From: Nitrospira sp.
GTDB lineage: Bacteria; Nitrospirota; Nitrospiria; Nitrospirales; Nitrospiraceae
Length of the DNA stretch: 7,987 nt
Direction of reading: 5' to 3'
NCBI GenBank assembly: GCA_024998705.1
Contig: JACOEF010000362.1
Span: forward strand, 1-7,987
Numbering within the stretch: the first letter of the stretch is position 1; each line of letters opens with the position of its first letter. This document shows positions 1-6,947 of the stretch, piece by piece. The position numbers and the translations under genes are program-made. Under the pieces are notes generated by a model, which saw only the letters and a program-made list of their open reading frames with translations, was not told the DNA's origin and made no database searches.

Positions 1-73
1 CGAAATCCGCTTTCGCATAGGCGCGGGCCTGAGCCGCATCGTCCATCAGTTCCGGTTCCAGCACTCGCTTCAT
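1..73 (-). CDS. Probable class I SAM-dependent methyltransferase, 5' part only
   Basis: Only the first 24 codons are present; the gene continues beyond the left edge. The visible N-terminus starts MKRVLEPELMDDAAQARAYA and continues with K-A-D-F. The pattern x-EPELMDD-AQA-AYA-ADF is one I associate with the N-terminus of small (about 200-240 residue) class I SAM-dependent methyltransferases of unknown substrate. No SAM-binding motif is inside the window, so the family call rests on this short leader alone. The ATG overlaps the TGA of the upstream MOSC gene (ATGA, 70-73), and an AGG lies about 8 bases upstream, which argues for translational coupling in a prmA-MOSC-methyltransferase operon. The start is well supported; the function is moderately supported and the substrate unknown. 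Confidence 0.7.
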   Translation of the reverse strand, partial: MKRVLEPELMDDAAQARAYAKADF

Positions 74-600
74 ACGATCAACCTGCCTGCTTCATTCGTT
101 CGTTCCACCACCACGCGATCGCCAGGCCGCACCGTCCCTTCGTGAAGAACCCGCGCATACAGCCGACTCCATCCGGGGTGCGACTCCTCGTCAATTCGTT
201 CATAGTCCCCGCCCTTGAACCACTGCGCATTGTGTCGACAGGGTGTCGTATAACTCGTGATCTCCAGCTGCACCTGCTCACCGATTCGAAGTCGATCGCC
301 AGGCCGCATGAGGAACCAGTCGAGCCCTGCCAGCGTGAGATTCTCCCCGGACGACCCAGGCCCGATCGAATGACCTTCCGCGCGAAGCGCTTCGATGACC
401 TCCAGGGAGAACAGGCACACGGCCCGATCCGGCCCGCCGTGATACTTCCGGTTGCGTTGACGATCGCCGACTAATCCATCACACGTCACCTGCGCAGACA
501 GCGCAGCCGACTTCGGCACCCCGCCGCCGGACAGGCTCACCTGATGCACGTATGGAATCAGCCGTTGGGGTACCTGATCGTCAGGAGCAGAGCCCGCCAT
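70..600 (-). CDS. MOSC domain-containing protein
   Basis: A 176-residue protein made almost entirely of one MOSC (MOCO sulfurase C-terminal) domain. Visible family landmarks are a lysine near residue 30 (GGVPK), GLVGD at 42-46, HGG at 54-56, GEN at 85-87, a PGD/IG segment at 100-107 and the conserved cysteine C121 in TTPCRHN. MOSC proteins are thought to carry sulfur on this cysteine or to bind molybdenum cofactor; stand-alone members such as YiiM act in reduction of N-hydroxylated compounds. The substrate here is unknown. The frame stays open upstream to an ATG at 645, but I chose the ATG at 600: it has GGAG seven bases upstream, and the extra 15 residues would lie deep in prmA and resemble no part of the domain. 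It overlaps the prmA 3' end by 20 bases and the next gene by 4, so coupled translation is likely. Confidence 0.88.
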   Translation of the reverse strand: MAGSAPDDQVPQRLIPYVHQVSLSGGGVPKSAALSAQVTCDGLVGDRQRNRKYHGGPDRAVCLFSLEVIEALRAEGHSIGPGSSGENLTLAGLDWFLMRPGDRLRIGEQVQLEITSYTTPCRHNAQWFKGGDYERIDEESHPGWSRLYARVLHEGTVRPGDRVVVERTNEAGRLIV

Positions 601-1516
601 CACAGGACTCCATACCGCTCGCTTCCAGGGCGATCCACCCATCACGTTCTCTCAGAGCCCTCACATAGACTCCATGCTCGGCATAGGCGGCTTCAATCTC
701 AACCCGCTGATCGGCCAACAGACCGGACAGCAGCAGGCGCGCGCCGCCTGCGGCATATCCACAGAGTGTCTCCGCGGCATTGAGCAGGGTCTGCCGGTCT
801 AAATTGGCGAGGACCAGAGTAGGCTCGAATCCGTGATGCGGCTTCTGCGTCTGGGCATACTCCACCGCCAACGTCAGTCGGGCATCGAACCCGTTGACCT
901 GAGCATAGTCTCGCGCGCACTCAATCGCCACCGGATCGAAATCCTCCCCAACCGCCTCCGCGGCCCCGAGCCGGAGCGCCACCATCGCCAACACACCGCT
1001 GCCGGTTCCCACATCCAGCACGCGATCCGTGGGCATCACCACCTCTTGAAGCCAGTCGATCAGCAGTTGGGTCGTTGCATGGTGGCCGGTGCCGAACGCC
1101 TGCTTGGGGTCGATGATCAATTCGATGTCGCCGAGGTTCAGCGCCACCGTTTTCCAACTTGGCCTGATGACCACCTGCCCGATTCTGATCGGCTCCACCA
1201 AACGCGACCATTGAGCATTCCAATCTTGGTCCGCCAGACGATTGATCGTGATCGCGCCGGCCGGTTCGGGATGCCCCAGCTGGGTTAACGCAAGCCTCAG
1301 GCCTTGCCACGTATCCGGTCCGCAACGGGCCGCAGGCCAATACAGATGGATCCAGTCCTGTTCCTGCCACGCTCCGGTCACCTCCGGATCGTTCAGCATC
1401 CCGAGAAGTTCACCGGCATCCAGCGAGGTCTGCACATCGACTTGGATCCAGTCGCCTGGACCCGACGTGGCGGATACATCCGCCGTACAATCATTTGTCT
1501 TCGAGGTTGACGCCAT
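581..1516 (-). CDS. prmA: Ribosomal protein L11 methyltransferase PrmA
   Basis: A 311-residue cytoplasmic enzyme expected to trimethylate ribosomal protein L11 using S-adenosylmethionine. The N-terminal substrate-binding part starts near W23 (WIQVDV). Then come the WNAQWSRLVEPIRIG linker (99-113) and the family hallmark IDPKQAFGTGHHATTQ (135-150). SAM motif I is LDVGTGSG (167-174), with an acidic ribose-binding stretch GEDFDP (190-195). The catalytic-region motif is ANLDRQTL (237-244), where most relatives read ANIL, followed by SGLL (264-267). Length is close to the usual 290-300, with about 20 extra polar residues at the N-terminus. The ATG at 1516 is the only plausible start and has GGGAG six bases upstream. 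It is the first gene of the minus-strand cluster and is divergent from the MutS-like gene, 29 bases away. The family call is secure; methylation of L11 is inferred from it. Confidence 0.93.
   Translation of the reverse strand: MASTSKTNDCTADVSATSGPGDWIQVDVQTSLDAGELLGMLNDPEVTGAWQEQDWIHLYWPAARCGPDTWQGLRLALTQLGHPEPAGAITINRLADQDWNAQWSRLVEPIRIGQVVIRPSWKTVALNLGDIELIIDPKQAFGTGHHATTQLLIDWLQEVVMPTDRVLDVGTGSGVLAMVALRLGAAEAVGEDFDPVAIECARDYAQVNGFDARLTLAVEYAQTQKPHHGFEPTLVLANLDRQTLLNAAETLCGYAAGGARLLLSGLLADQRVEIEAAYAEHGVYVRALRERDGWIALEASGMESCDGGLCS
608..611 (-). promoter_or_regulatory. Ribosome binding site deciding the MOSC gene start
   Basis: On the minus strand GGAG lies seven bases before the ATG at 600, within the prmA coding region. 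The alternative upstream ATG at 645 would lengthen the protein by 15 residues with no resemblance to MOSC domains. This site is the main reason for choosing the shorter protein. Confidence 0.55.
1469..1484. repeat. Perfect 7+7 inverted repeat, possible operator
   Basis: GGCGGAT, two bases (AC), then ATCCGCC form an exact dyad. It lies inside the first codons of prmA (the poorly conserved N-terminal extension) and one base upstream of a TACAAT hexamer facing the MutS-like gene. This position would suit a repressor site acting on the divergent pair. A dyad of this size can occur by chance in GC-rich DNA, and I do not recognise it as the site of a known regulator. Confidence 0.35.
1486..1491 (+). 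promoter_or_regulatory. -10-like hexamer, candidate promoter of the MutS-like gene
   Basis: TACAAT matches the sigma-70 -10 consensus at five of six bases and lies 54 bases upstream of the chosen ATG at 1546. No good -35 hexamer is present at 16-18 bases (the region reads around GACGTG), so the call is weak. Because prmA and the MutS-like gene are divergent with only 29 bases between starts, a promoter for the plus-strand gene has to lie within prmA, as this one does. Confidence 0.25.
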
Positions 1517-1545
1517 CTCAGACTCCCAGTATCGTCAGCGGTACG

Positions 1546-3435
1546 ATGACACCCAACACAGATGCCACGCCATCACAATGCTTGCCGGCGCGAGAACAGA
1601 GTCTGGTGGGAATGCTGCGCCGCCTGACACGAATAGAAACGGATGGCCGCCGCGTCAGCCAACGGTTCACCACCTGGCGCCTCACAATTTTTGCCGCCGG
1701 ACTCTTCGGCTCCATCATTCCACATAAACTGGGATGGACCCTGCTCGGCAACGCCACACTCGCATGCAGCGTCCTGCTATTCCTCATAGTGGCCTGGTAT
1801 CATAACAGGCTCGAAGATCGCTTGCACCGGCTCCGCCGCTGGCAGGGCATCAAACAGGTGCACCTCGCGCGCATGCGCCTAAGCTGGGACGACATTCCGT
1901 TTCGCCCGGTCGCGGTGCCTGAACGGCACGGGTACGCCACCGACCTCGACCTTGCCGGCCCGCATTCACTCCTGCACCTCATCAACACCACCATCTCGTC
2001 GCAGGGACAGGAACGGCTCGCATCGTGGTTCTTCGATCAACCGCCGCAATCGACGCAATGGACACACCGGCAGGCTCTCACCAGGGAATTGACGCCGCTT
2101 TCCCTGCTCAGAGACCGGTTGTCCTTGGAAGCGCAGGCGGTTGAAGACGCCGATATCGACGGCCGACGACTCCTCGCTGTGCTCCAGAAGCGGGTCGACA
2201 GTCCCAGCTTCATCCCCATGTTAGTAACCGAAACGCTCCTGGCCCTCACGACGGCGGGACTGATGCTGGCCGATCTCATCTACGGAATCGGCAACTATTG
2301 GATGTTGTCGTTCGGGGTCTATGCAATCCTGTTTCTCTCCGTTCGCAGCCGCTCGGAAGAAATCTTCGACCATGCCCAATCGTTGCACCGGCAACTGGAG
2401 CGGCTCAGCGCAGTCCTGGGATATTTGGAGCGGCGATCCTACCGTGCCACCCCACGGCTGGCGGAACTGTGCCGGCCGCTCCTGCAACAGCACACCCGTC
2501 CCTCCACCTCGCTGAAGCGGGCCGCCTCCCTGATGAACCGGCTGAGCGTGCGGGCCCCCCCGCTGGTGCATTACCTCATCAACGCCGTCGGCCCCTGGGA
2601 TCTCTACCACACCTATCATCTGCAGCACCTACAAGATAGGATTGCCGCCGTCGCGCCGCAATGGTTCGAACTGCTGGCCGAATTGGACGCCGCCGCCGCC
2701 CTGGCGACATTCGCCTACCTGCACCCGGACTACCCCTGGCCTTCACTACAGCAGTCAGATAAGTCCGGTCATCCCAACGGTGCCGGACCGATCCTCGATG
2801 CACAGGAACTGGCCCACCCACTTATCTCCGCGAAGGCCCGAGTGGCCAATAACATCGTATTTCAGGGGCGCGGACGCATGTTTCTCGTGACCGGCTCCAA
2901 CATGTCAGGGAAGAGCACCTTTCTCAGAACCATCGGCATCAACACCTGTCTCGCGCAGGCAGGGGCTCCGGTGTGTGCCACGTCCTTCCATTGGTCGCTG
3001 GTGCGCATCGGCAGCTGCATTCGAGTCGACGACTCCCTCGACGGCGGCCTCTCATTTTTTTATGCCGAGGTGAAACGGCTCAAGACCATCCTCGACAGCA
3101 CGCGGGATCTCCAGGGACCACCCGTGCTCTGGCTGATCGATGAGGTGTTCAAAGGGACCAACAACCGGGAACGGCTCATCGGAGGACGCGCCCTCATCGC
3201 CGCCCTGGCAGGCGGAAACGGGTTCGGCTTGGTCACCACGCACGATCTCGAACTGGCTGAATTGGAAACCCAACTTCCTCAGGTCACCAACGTGCACTTC
3301 CAGGAAACCGTGGCGGAAGGCGCATTGCACTTCGACTATCGATTGAAACCAGGCCCCTGCCCCACCACCAATGCGCTGCGGATCATGGCGCTCGAAGGGC
3401 TACCGATAGAAAGTCCACCGACGACGTCACGATAG
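1546..3435 (+). CDS. Membrane-associated MutS-family ATPase without mismatch-recognition domain
   Basis: With the ATG at 1546 the protein has 629 residues. The C-terminal third is a clear MutS ATPase: HPLI before the core, Walker A GSNMSGKST (450-458), a signature-like S-FFYAE segment (503-508), Walker B WLIDE with D532 and E533 followed by the MutS-type GTNNRER, and the TTHD histidine H566. A MutS core/lever-like helical region precedes it. The N-terminal mismatch-binding domain, with its Phe-x-Glu motif, is absent. Hydrophobic stretches at about 45-59, 64-86, 225-245 and 251-268 look like membrane helices, so the ATPase is probably membrane-tethered. It is not classical MutS, and its function is unknown; MutS-like ATPases outside mismatch repair act in recombination control or have no assigned role. 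The start is uncertain: no clear ribosome site precedes 1546, and in-frame TTG (1495), GTG (1606) and ATG (1612) are alternatives. The next gene follows after 42 bases. Confidence 0.85.
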   Translation: MTPNTDATPSQCLPAREQSLVGMLRRLTRIETDGRRVSQRFTTWRLTIFAAGLFGSIIPHKLGWTLLGNATLACSVLLFLIVAWYHNRLEDRLHRLRRWQGIKQVHLARMRLSWDDIPFRPVAVPERHGYATDLDLAGPHSLLHLINTTISSQGQERLASWFFDQPPQSTQWTHRQALTRELTPLSLLRDRLSLEAQAVEDADIDGRRLLAVLQKRVDSPSFIPMLVTETLLALTTAGLMLADLIYGIGNYWMLSFGVYAILFLSVRSRSEEIFDHAQSLHRQLERLSAVLGYLERRSYRATPRLAELCRPLLQQHTRPSTSLKRAASLMNRLSVRAPPLVHYLINAVGPWDLYHTYHLQHLQDRIAAVAPQWFELLAELDAAAALATFAYLHPDYPWPSLQQSDKSGHPNGAGPILDAQELAHPLISAKARVANNIVFQGRGRMFLVTGSNMSGKSTFLRTIGINTCLAQAGAPVCATSFHWSLVRIGSCIRVDDSLDGGLSFFYAEVKRLKTILDSTRDLQGPPVLWLIDEVFKGTNNRERLIGGRALIAALAGGNGFGLVTTHDLELAELETQLPQVTNVHFQETVAEGALHFDYRLKPGPCPTTNALRIMALEGLPIESPPTTSR

Positions 3436-3477
3436 CGCATTGCATCATTTCAACAATTTCGGCACACTGCGGCAGCC

Positions 3478-4785
3478 ATGCCGTTCACGGACAGCGGCAC
3501 GCAAGTACAGGAGGTTCCTATCGATTCCCAGCCCGCCCCCTCACCAGACCGGCTTCCCTTGCGCGGACTCCTGATCGCACAGTTTTGCGGGGCCTTCAAC
3601 GACAACGCCTGGAAATTCATGGTGGCACTCCTGGGCATCCGGGCCGCCACGGCCACCCTCGCGCCAGGCCAGCATCTGGAAACTGCATCCCAGACCCAGA
3701 CGACCCTCGCCATGGTCGTCTTTACGCTTCCCCTCGTGCTGACATCCTTCGTAGCTGGGTTTTGTGCCGATCGCATCAGTAAACGCAGCGTCATCCTCAC
3801 CATGAAAGCGGTGGAGGTCCTCCTCATGGCCGCCGCAACCCTCGCCCTGCTGGCAAACCCGACCGGAGGCCACTGGGCACTCATCGTGCTCGCCTGCATG
3901 GGCGTGCACAGCGCGATCTTCAGTCCGGCCAAATACGGCATTCTTCCCGAACTGCTCCGGCACGAACAACTCGCGCGGGGCAACAGCGTCCTGGAGCTGT
4001 TCACCTTCCTGGCCATCCTGACCGGTACGACTGCCGGAGGTTTCCTCTTGGCCGGTGCCGGCACACAACCCTGGCTGGCTCCCTTCGCGTTGACCCTGCT
4101 GGCCCTGGGCGGTTTCGCCGCAGCCTGGGCCGTTCCACCGGTGCCGCCCGCGCGCGCGGTGGGCGGACTATTCGACACATTGCGCGGAGCCTTCTCGGCC
4201 TTGCAGGCAGATCGTCTGTTGCGCCTCGCCATCACCGGGGCGGTGTTTTTCTGGACCATCGCCAGCCTGGTCGTCCAGAACGTGCTGGTCTATGCGAAAG
4301 CCGTACTGAACCTCTCGGATGCGCTGGCGACCGTCCCCTCCGCCTTGATCTCGGTAGGCATCGGGATGGGAGCACTTGTCGTTGGTCGGCTCTCCCGCTC
4401 TCGGGTTGAATACGGGCTGGTGCCCATGGGAGCGGCCGGCGTCGCCACCTTCCTCCTGATCCTCGGCTGGTGGACGCCTCCGTTCGGCGGCACCCTCGCG
4501 CTCATGATCGCCTTGGGCATGTCGAGTGCGCTCATCTTCATTCCCATCAATGCCCTGGTGCAATGGCGTGCGCCCCACGACCGGCGGGGATCGGTCATTG
4601 CTCTCGAAACCATTTGTGTCTTTACCGGCATTTTGCTGGGTTCGTTGAGCGGCGGCGTCCTGGCCAACGCGGGCCTTTCAACCGTCGGCATTTCCTCGCC
4701 ACCGCTCTCGCCACCACAATCGGAACGGCCTGGGCGATGTGGCTCATGCCTGAAACGTTCCTGCGACTGGTCCTCGTGCTGCTGA
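3478..4785 (+). CDS. LplT-type MFS lysophospholipid transporter, frameshifted before its last helix
   Basis: An integral membrane protein of the LplT branch of the major facilitator superfamily, which flips lysophospholipids inward for re-acylation. Hallmarks are QFCGAFNDNAWK (35-46), the MFS loop GFCADRISKR (94-103) and FSPAKYGILPE (148-158), with about eleven hydrophobic helices up to residue 405. From codon 406 (4693) the frame yields 30 unrelated Ser/Pro/Arg/Cys-rich residues and then a TGA, while the expected twelfth helix (FLATALATTIGTAWAMW) continues in another frame from 4692. The protein as read therefore has a false tail. In relatives this domain is fused to the Aas domains that follow here, giving about 1150 residues. 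The ATG at 3478 has only a weak ribosome site. Family call is strong; whether this product is functional is open. Confidence 0.85.
   Translation: MPFTDSGTQVQEVPIDSQPAPSPDRLPLRGLLIAQFCGAFNDNAWKFMVALLGIRAATATLAPGQHLETASQTQTTLAMVVFTLPLVLTSFVAGFCADRISKRSVILTMKAVEVLLMAAATLALLANPTGGHWALIVLACMGVHSAIFSPAKYGILPELLRHEQLARGNSVLELFTFLAILTGTTAGGFLLAGAGTQPWLAPFALTLLALGGFAAAWAVPPVPPARAVGGLFDTLRGAFSALQADRLLRLAITGAVFFWTIASLVVQNVLVYAKAVLNLSDALATVPSALISVGIGMGALVVGRLSRSRVEYGLVPMGAAGVATFLLILGWWTPPFGGTLALMIALGMSSALIFIPINALVQWRAPHDRRGSVIALETICVFTGILLGSLSGGVLANAGLSTVGISSPPLSPPQSERPGRCGSCLKRSCDWSSCC
3509..3514 (+). promoter_or_regulatory. Consensus Shine-Dalgarno sequence inside the transporter start region
   Basis: AGGAGG occurs 31 bases downstream of the annotated ATG (3478). 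Five bases after it is the in-frame codon ATC (codon 15), not ATG, GTG or TTG. The residues before it (1-14) are polar and not part of the conserved transporter, whose first helix starts near residue 29. Initiation at ATC is possible in principle but rare, so I keep the ATG at 3478 and flag the site as an oddity. Confidence 0.3.
4690..4694 (+). other. Apparent -1 frameshift joining lplT-like and aas-like reading frames
   Basis: The transporter frame reads GGC ATT TCC at 4687-4695, and the homologous continuation needs GGC ATT TTC CTC GCC. One T appears to be missing from the short T run at 4691-4693. Reading ATT (4690-4692) and then TTC from 4692 restores one continuous frame of 1156 codons from 3478 to the stop at 6947. 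The heptamer here does not fit the classical X-XXY-YYZ slippery pattern, so programmed frameshifting is not well supported. A base-calling error or a real one-base deletion is simpler. Confidence 0.85.
4707..4715 (+). repeat. Nine-base direct repeat beside the frameshift (second copy)
   Basis: CTCGCCACC occurs at 4695-4703 and again here, at a 12-base period. It starts two bases after the T run where the frame changes. It encodes the LAT-A-LAT stretch of the last transporter helix, so the repeat is explained by the protein sequence, but short repeats can favour replication slippage or assembly error. Confidence 0.5.
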
Positions 4786-6947
4786 CGAATACCATCTACC
4801 GGTTGCGTATCGTCGGACAGCAGCACGTGCCGGTAACGGGCGGCGCCCTGCTCATCCCCAACCACATCTCCTTCGTCGATGGTTTTCTGCTGATCGCCAG
4901 CCTGGATCGTCCCATCCGGTTCATCGTCGATGCCCAATACGTCAATCACCGGCTCTTCAAACCATTCATGAAGGCGTTGCAGGTGATTCCGATTTCGTCC
5001 GACGGCGGTCCCCGTGTGATTCTTCGCGCCTTACGCGAGGCTGGTCATGCGCTCGATGCTGGCGACCTTGTCTGCATTTTCCCTGAGGGTCAAATCACCC
5101 GCACCGGCAACCTCTTGCCGTTTCGCCGCGGATTCGAACGGATCGTCAAAGGGCGCACAGTGCCGGTTGTGCCGGTTCATTTGGATCGCGTCTGGGGCAG
5201 CATTTTTAGTTTTGTCGGGGGACGATTCGTCACCAAACGGCCGGAGCGTATTCCCTATCCAGTCACCGTCTCCTTCGGCGCCCCGGTTCCAGCCGAGACG
5301 CCCGCACACGAACTGCGCCGCCTCGTTCTCGAACTCGGCGAAACCGCTTGGCAACTACGGAAACCGGCCAGGCGCCCGTTACACCAGGCCTTCATCAGCA
5401 CCATGCGTCGGCATCCCTTCCGCCTGGCGATGGCCGATGCGACGAAACCACATGTATCCTCGCTCCAGGCCTTGATCGGCTCGATTGCCCTGGCTCGCGC
5501 GCTGAAGACCCATTGGCAGGGACAACAGAATGTCGGCCTGCTGTTACCGCCCACCGTGGCAGGGGCGCTGACGACAGTCGCCGCCACACTCGCGGGCCGC
5601 ACCTGCGTGAACCTCAACTACACCGTGGGGAAAGCCGGACTGGAATCGGCCGTCCGCCAGGCGCAACTGCGAACCATCGTCACCAGTCGCAAGTTCATCG
5701 AGAAAGCCAAACTCGAACTCCCGGAGGGACCGGCGATACTCTGGCTGGAAGACATCGGCGCCACCATCGGCACGTGGCAGAAAGCCGCCGCGGCCGCCCT
5801 CGCCCTACTCGCCCCGCTTCGCCTCATCGAATCGGCCTGCGGTCAGACTGAGCGCGTGACGATGGATCACCTCGCTACCATCATCTTCAGCAGCGGAAGC
5901 ACCGGCGAGCCGAAGGGCGTCATGCTCACCCACTTCAGCATCGACGCAAATGTGCAGGCTGTCTCGCAAGTGCTCCCCTTGGATGCGGAGGATCGAATTC
6001 TGGGCATCCTCCCGCTCTTCCATTCGTTCGGCTATCTGGTCTTCTGGTACGTCGCACTCAGCGGCGCCGCGACCGTCTTTCACCCCTCGCCGCTCGATGT
6101 GGCGGCCATCGGGGAACTCTGCGCCAAACACCGCCTGACATTTCTGGTCTGCACCCCCACCTTTCTTCAGCTCTATCAGCGTCGCTGCACCCCGGAACAG
6201 TTCAGCACGCTGCGAGTGGTTCTCACGGGGGCGGAGAAACTGCCCCTTCGCCTCTGCCAATCATTCCAAGACCGGTTCGGCATCGGCCCGATCGAGGGCT
6301 ATGGCGTCACTGAATGCGCCCCGGTGATTGCTGTGAATTGCCCCGACTTCCGGGCCGCCGGATTCTACCAACCGGCCTCCCGTCGTGGCACGGTCGGCCA
6401 ACCCCTTCCCGGCGTCTCAGTCCGCATCGTCGATCCGGACAGCTTTGCCATTCTCCCGACCGGCACAGCCGGCATGTTGCTCGTTAAAGGGCCGAATGTG
6501 ATGAACGGCTATCTGGGCCGCGAAGATTTGACCGCCCAAGCGATCCGTGACGGCTGGTATATTACCGGGGACATCGCCACACTCGATGACGATGGGTTTT
6601 TGACCATCACGGATCGCCTGTCGCGTTTCTCAAAAATCGGCGGTGAAATGGTGCCGCACCGACGGGTGGAGGACGCCCTCCAATTGGCCTCCGGCGAAGA
6701 GCTGCAAGTCTTTGCCGTCACCGGGATACCGGATGAGCGCAAAGGGGAACAGTTGGCTGTACTCCATACGCTCACCGAAGACCGGATTCCAGCCATCCTG
6801 GCCAAAGCGGCGGCGGACGGCCTTCCCAATCTGTTCCTTCCCTCGCGCACCCATTGCCTCAAAGTCGAGGCACTCCCGATCCTGGGAACGGGCAAACTGG
6901 ATCTCAGAGCCCTCAAGCGAATCGCGTTGGAACGGCTGGGGGCATGA
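4737..6947 (+). CDS. aas: Aas-like bifunctional lysophospholipid acyltransferase / acyl-ACP synthetase
   Basis: Two domains recycle lysophospholipids at the inner membrane: a PlsC-type acyltransferase and an AMP-forming acyl-activating enzyme. In fused numbering from 3478, the acyltransferase shows NHISFVD (HX4D, H463 and D468) and FPEG (535-538). The synthetase shows SSGSTGEPKG (805-814), TGAEKLP, YGVTE (942-946), GWYITGD, the RFSKIGGEMV hinge and the C-terminal catalytic lysine K1140 in GTGKLDL. All expected catalytic residues are present. Motif order and phrases such as EGYGVTECAPV closely match E. coli Aas (719 residues). Read alone from the ATG at 4737 it has 736 residues; the ATG at 4746 aligns best with the E. 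coli Aas start, and a GTG at 4776 is also possible. The frame is open upstream to 4470, but that part is out-of-frame transporter DNA except from 4692. It may be the C-terminal part of a fused protein interrupted at 4692. Confidence 0.9.
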   Translation: MWLMPETFLRLVLVLLTNTIYRLRIVGQQHVPVTGGALLIPNHISFVDGFLLIASLDRPIRFIVDAQYVNHRLFKPFMKALQVIPISSDGGPRVILRALREAGHALDAGDLVCIFPEGQITRTGNLLPFRRGFERIVKGRTVPVVPVHLDRVWGSIFSFVGGRFVTKRPERIPYPVTVSFGAPVPAETPAHELRRLVLELGETAWQLRKPARRPLHQAFISTMRRHPFRLAMADATKPHVSSLQALIGSIALARALKTHWQGQQNVGLLLPPTVAGALTTVAATLAGRTCVNLNYTVGKAGLESAVRQAQLRTIVTSRKFIEKAKLELPEGPAILWLEDIGATIGTWQKAAAAALALLAPLRLIESACGQTERVTMDHLATIIFSSGSTGEPKGVMLTHFSIDANVQAVSQVLPLDAEDRILGILPLFHSFGYLVFWYVALSGAATVFHPSPLDVAAIGELCAKHRLTFLVCTPTFLQLYQRRCTPEQFSTLRVVLTGAEKLPLRLCQSFQDRFGIGPIEGYGVTECAPVIAVNCPDFRAAGFYQPASRRGTVGQPLPGVSVRIVDPDSFAILPTGTAGMLLVKGPNVMNGYLGREDLTAQAIRDGWYITGDIATLDDDGFLTITDRLSRFSKIGGEMVPHRRVEDALQLASGEELQVFAVTGIPDERKGEQLAVLHTLTEDRIPAILAKAAADGLPNLFLPSRTHCLKVEALPILGTGKLDLRALKRIALERLGA

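Noticed and set aside
1495..1545. TTG at 1495 as the start of the MutS-like gene
   Set aside because: It would overlap prmA on the other strand, lacks a good ribosome site and adds only 17 non-conserved residues; the ATG at 1546 is preferred.
1528..1556. Minus-strand promoter for prmA (TTGGGT, 17 bases, GATACT)
   Set aside because: Both hexamers are weak, and the predicted transcript would start at or beyond the GGGAG ribosome site (1523-1527), which would leave it out of the message.
3436..3477. Promoter or terminator in the gap between the MutS-like and transporter genes
   Set aside because: TTGCAT and CACACT at 17 bases match poorly (the -10 at three of six), and there is no stem-loop with a T run. 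The gap looks like a simple intra-operon spacer.
3450..4259. Long minus-strand open frame (269 codons) opposite the transporter gene
   Set aside because: It is antisense to a gene with clear LplT hallmarks, its product is rich in Arg, Ala and Ser with no recognisable domain, and long antisense frames are expected in GC-rich coding DNA.
4687..4695. Programmed -1 ribosomal frameshift site
   Set aside because: The bases GGCATTTCC do not form an X-XXY-YYZ slippery heptamer, and I see no evident stimulatory stem-loop or well-placed upstream ribosome-like site.
4290..4949. Minus-strand open frame (219 codons) across the transporter/aas join
   Set aside because: It has no recognisable motif and lies over two strongly coding plus-strand regions; taken as a shadow frame.
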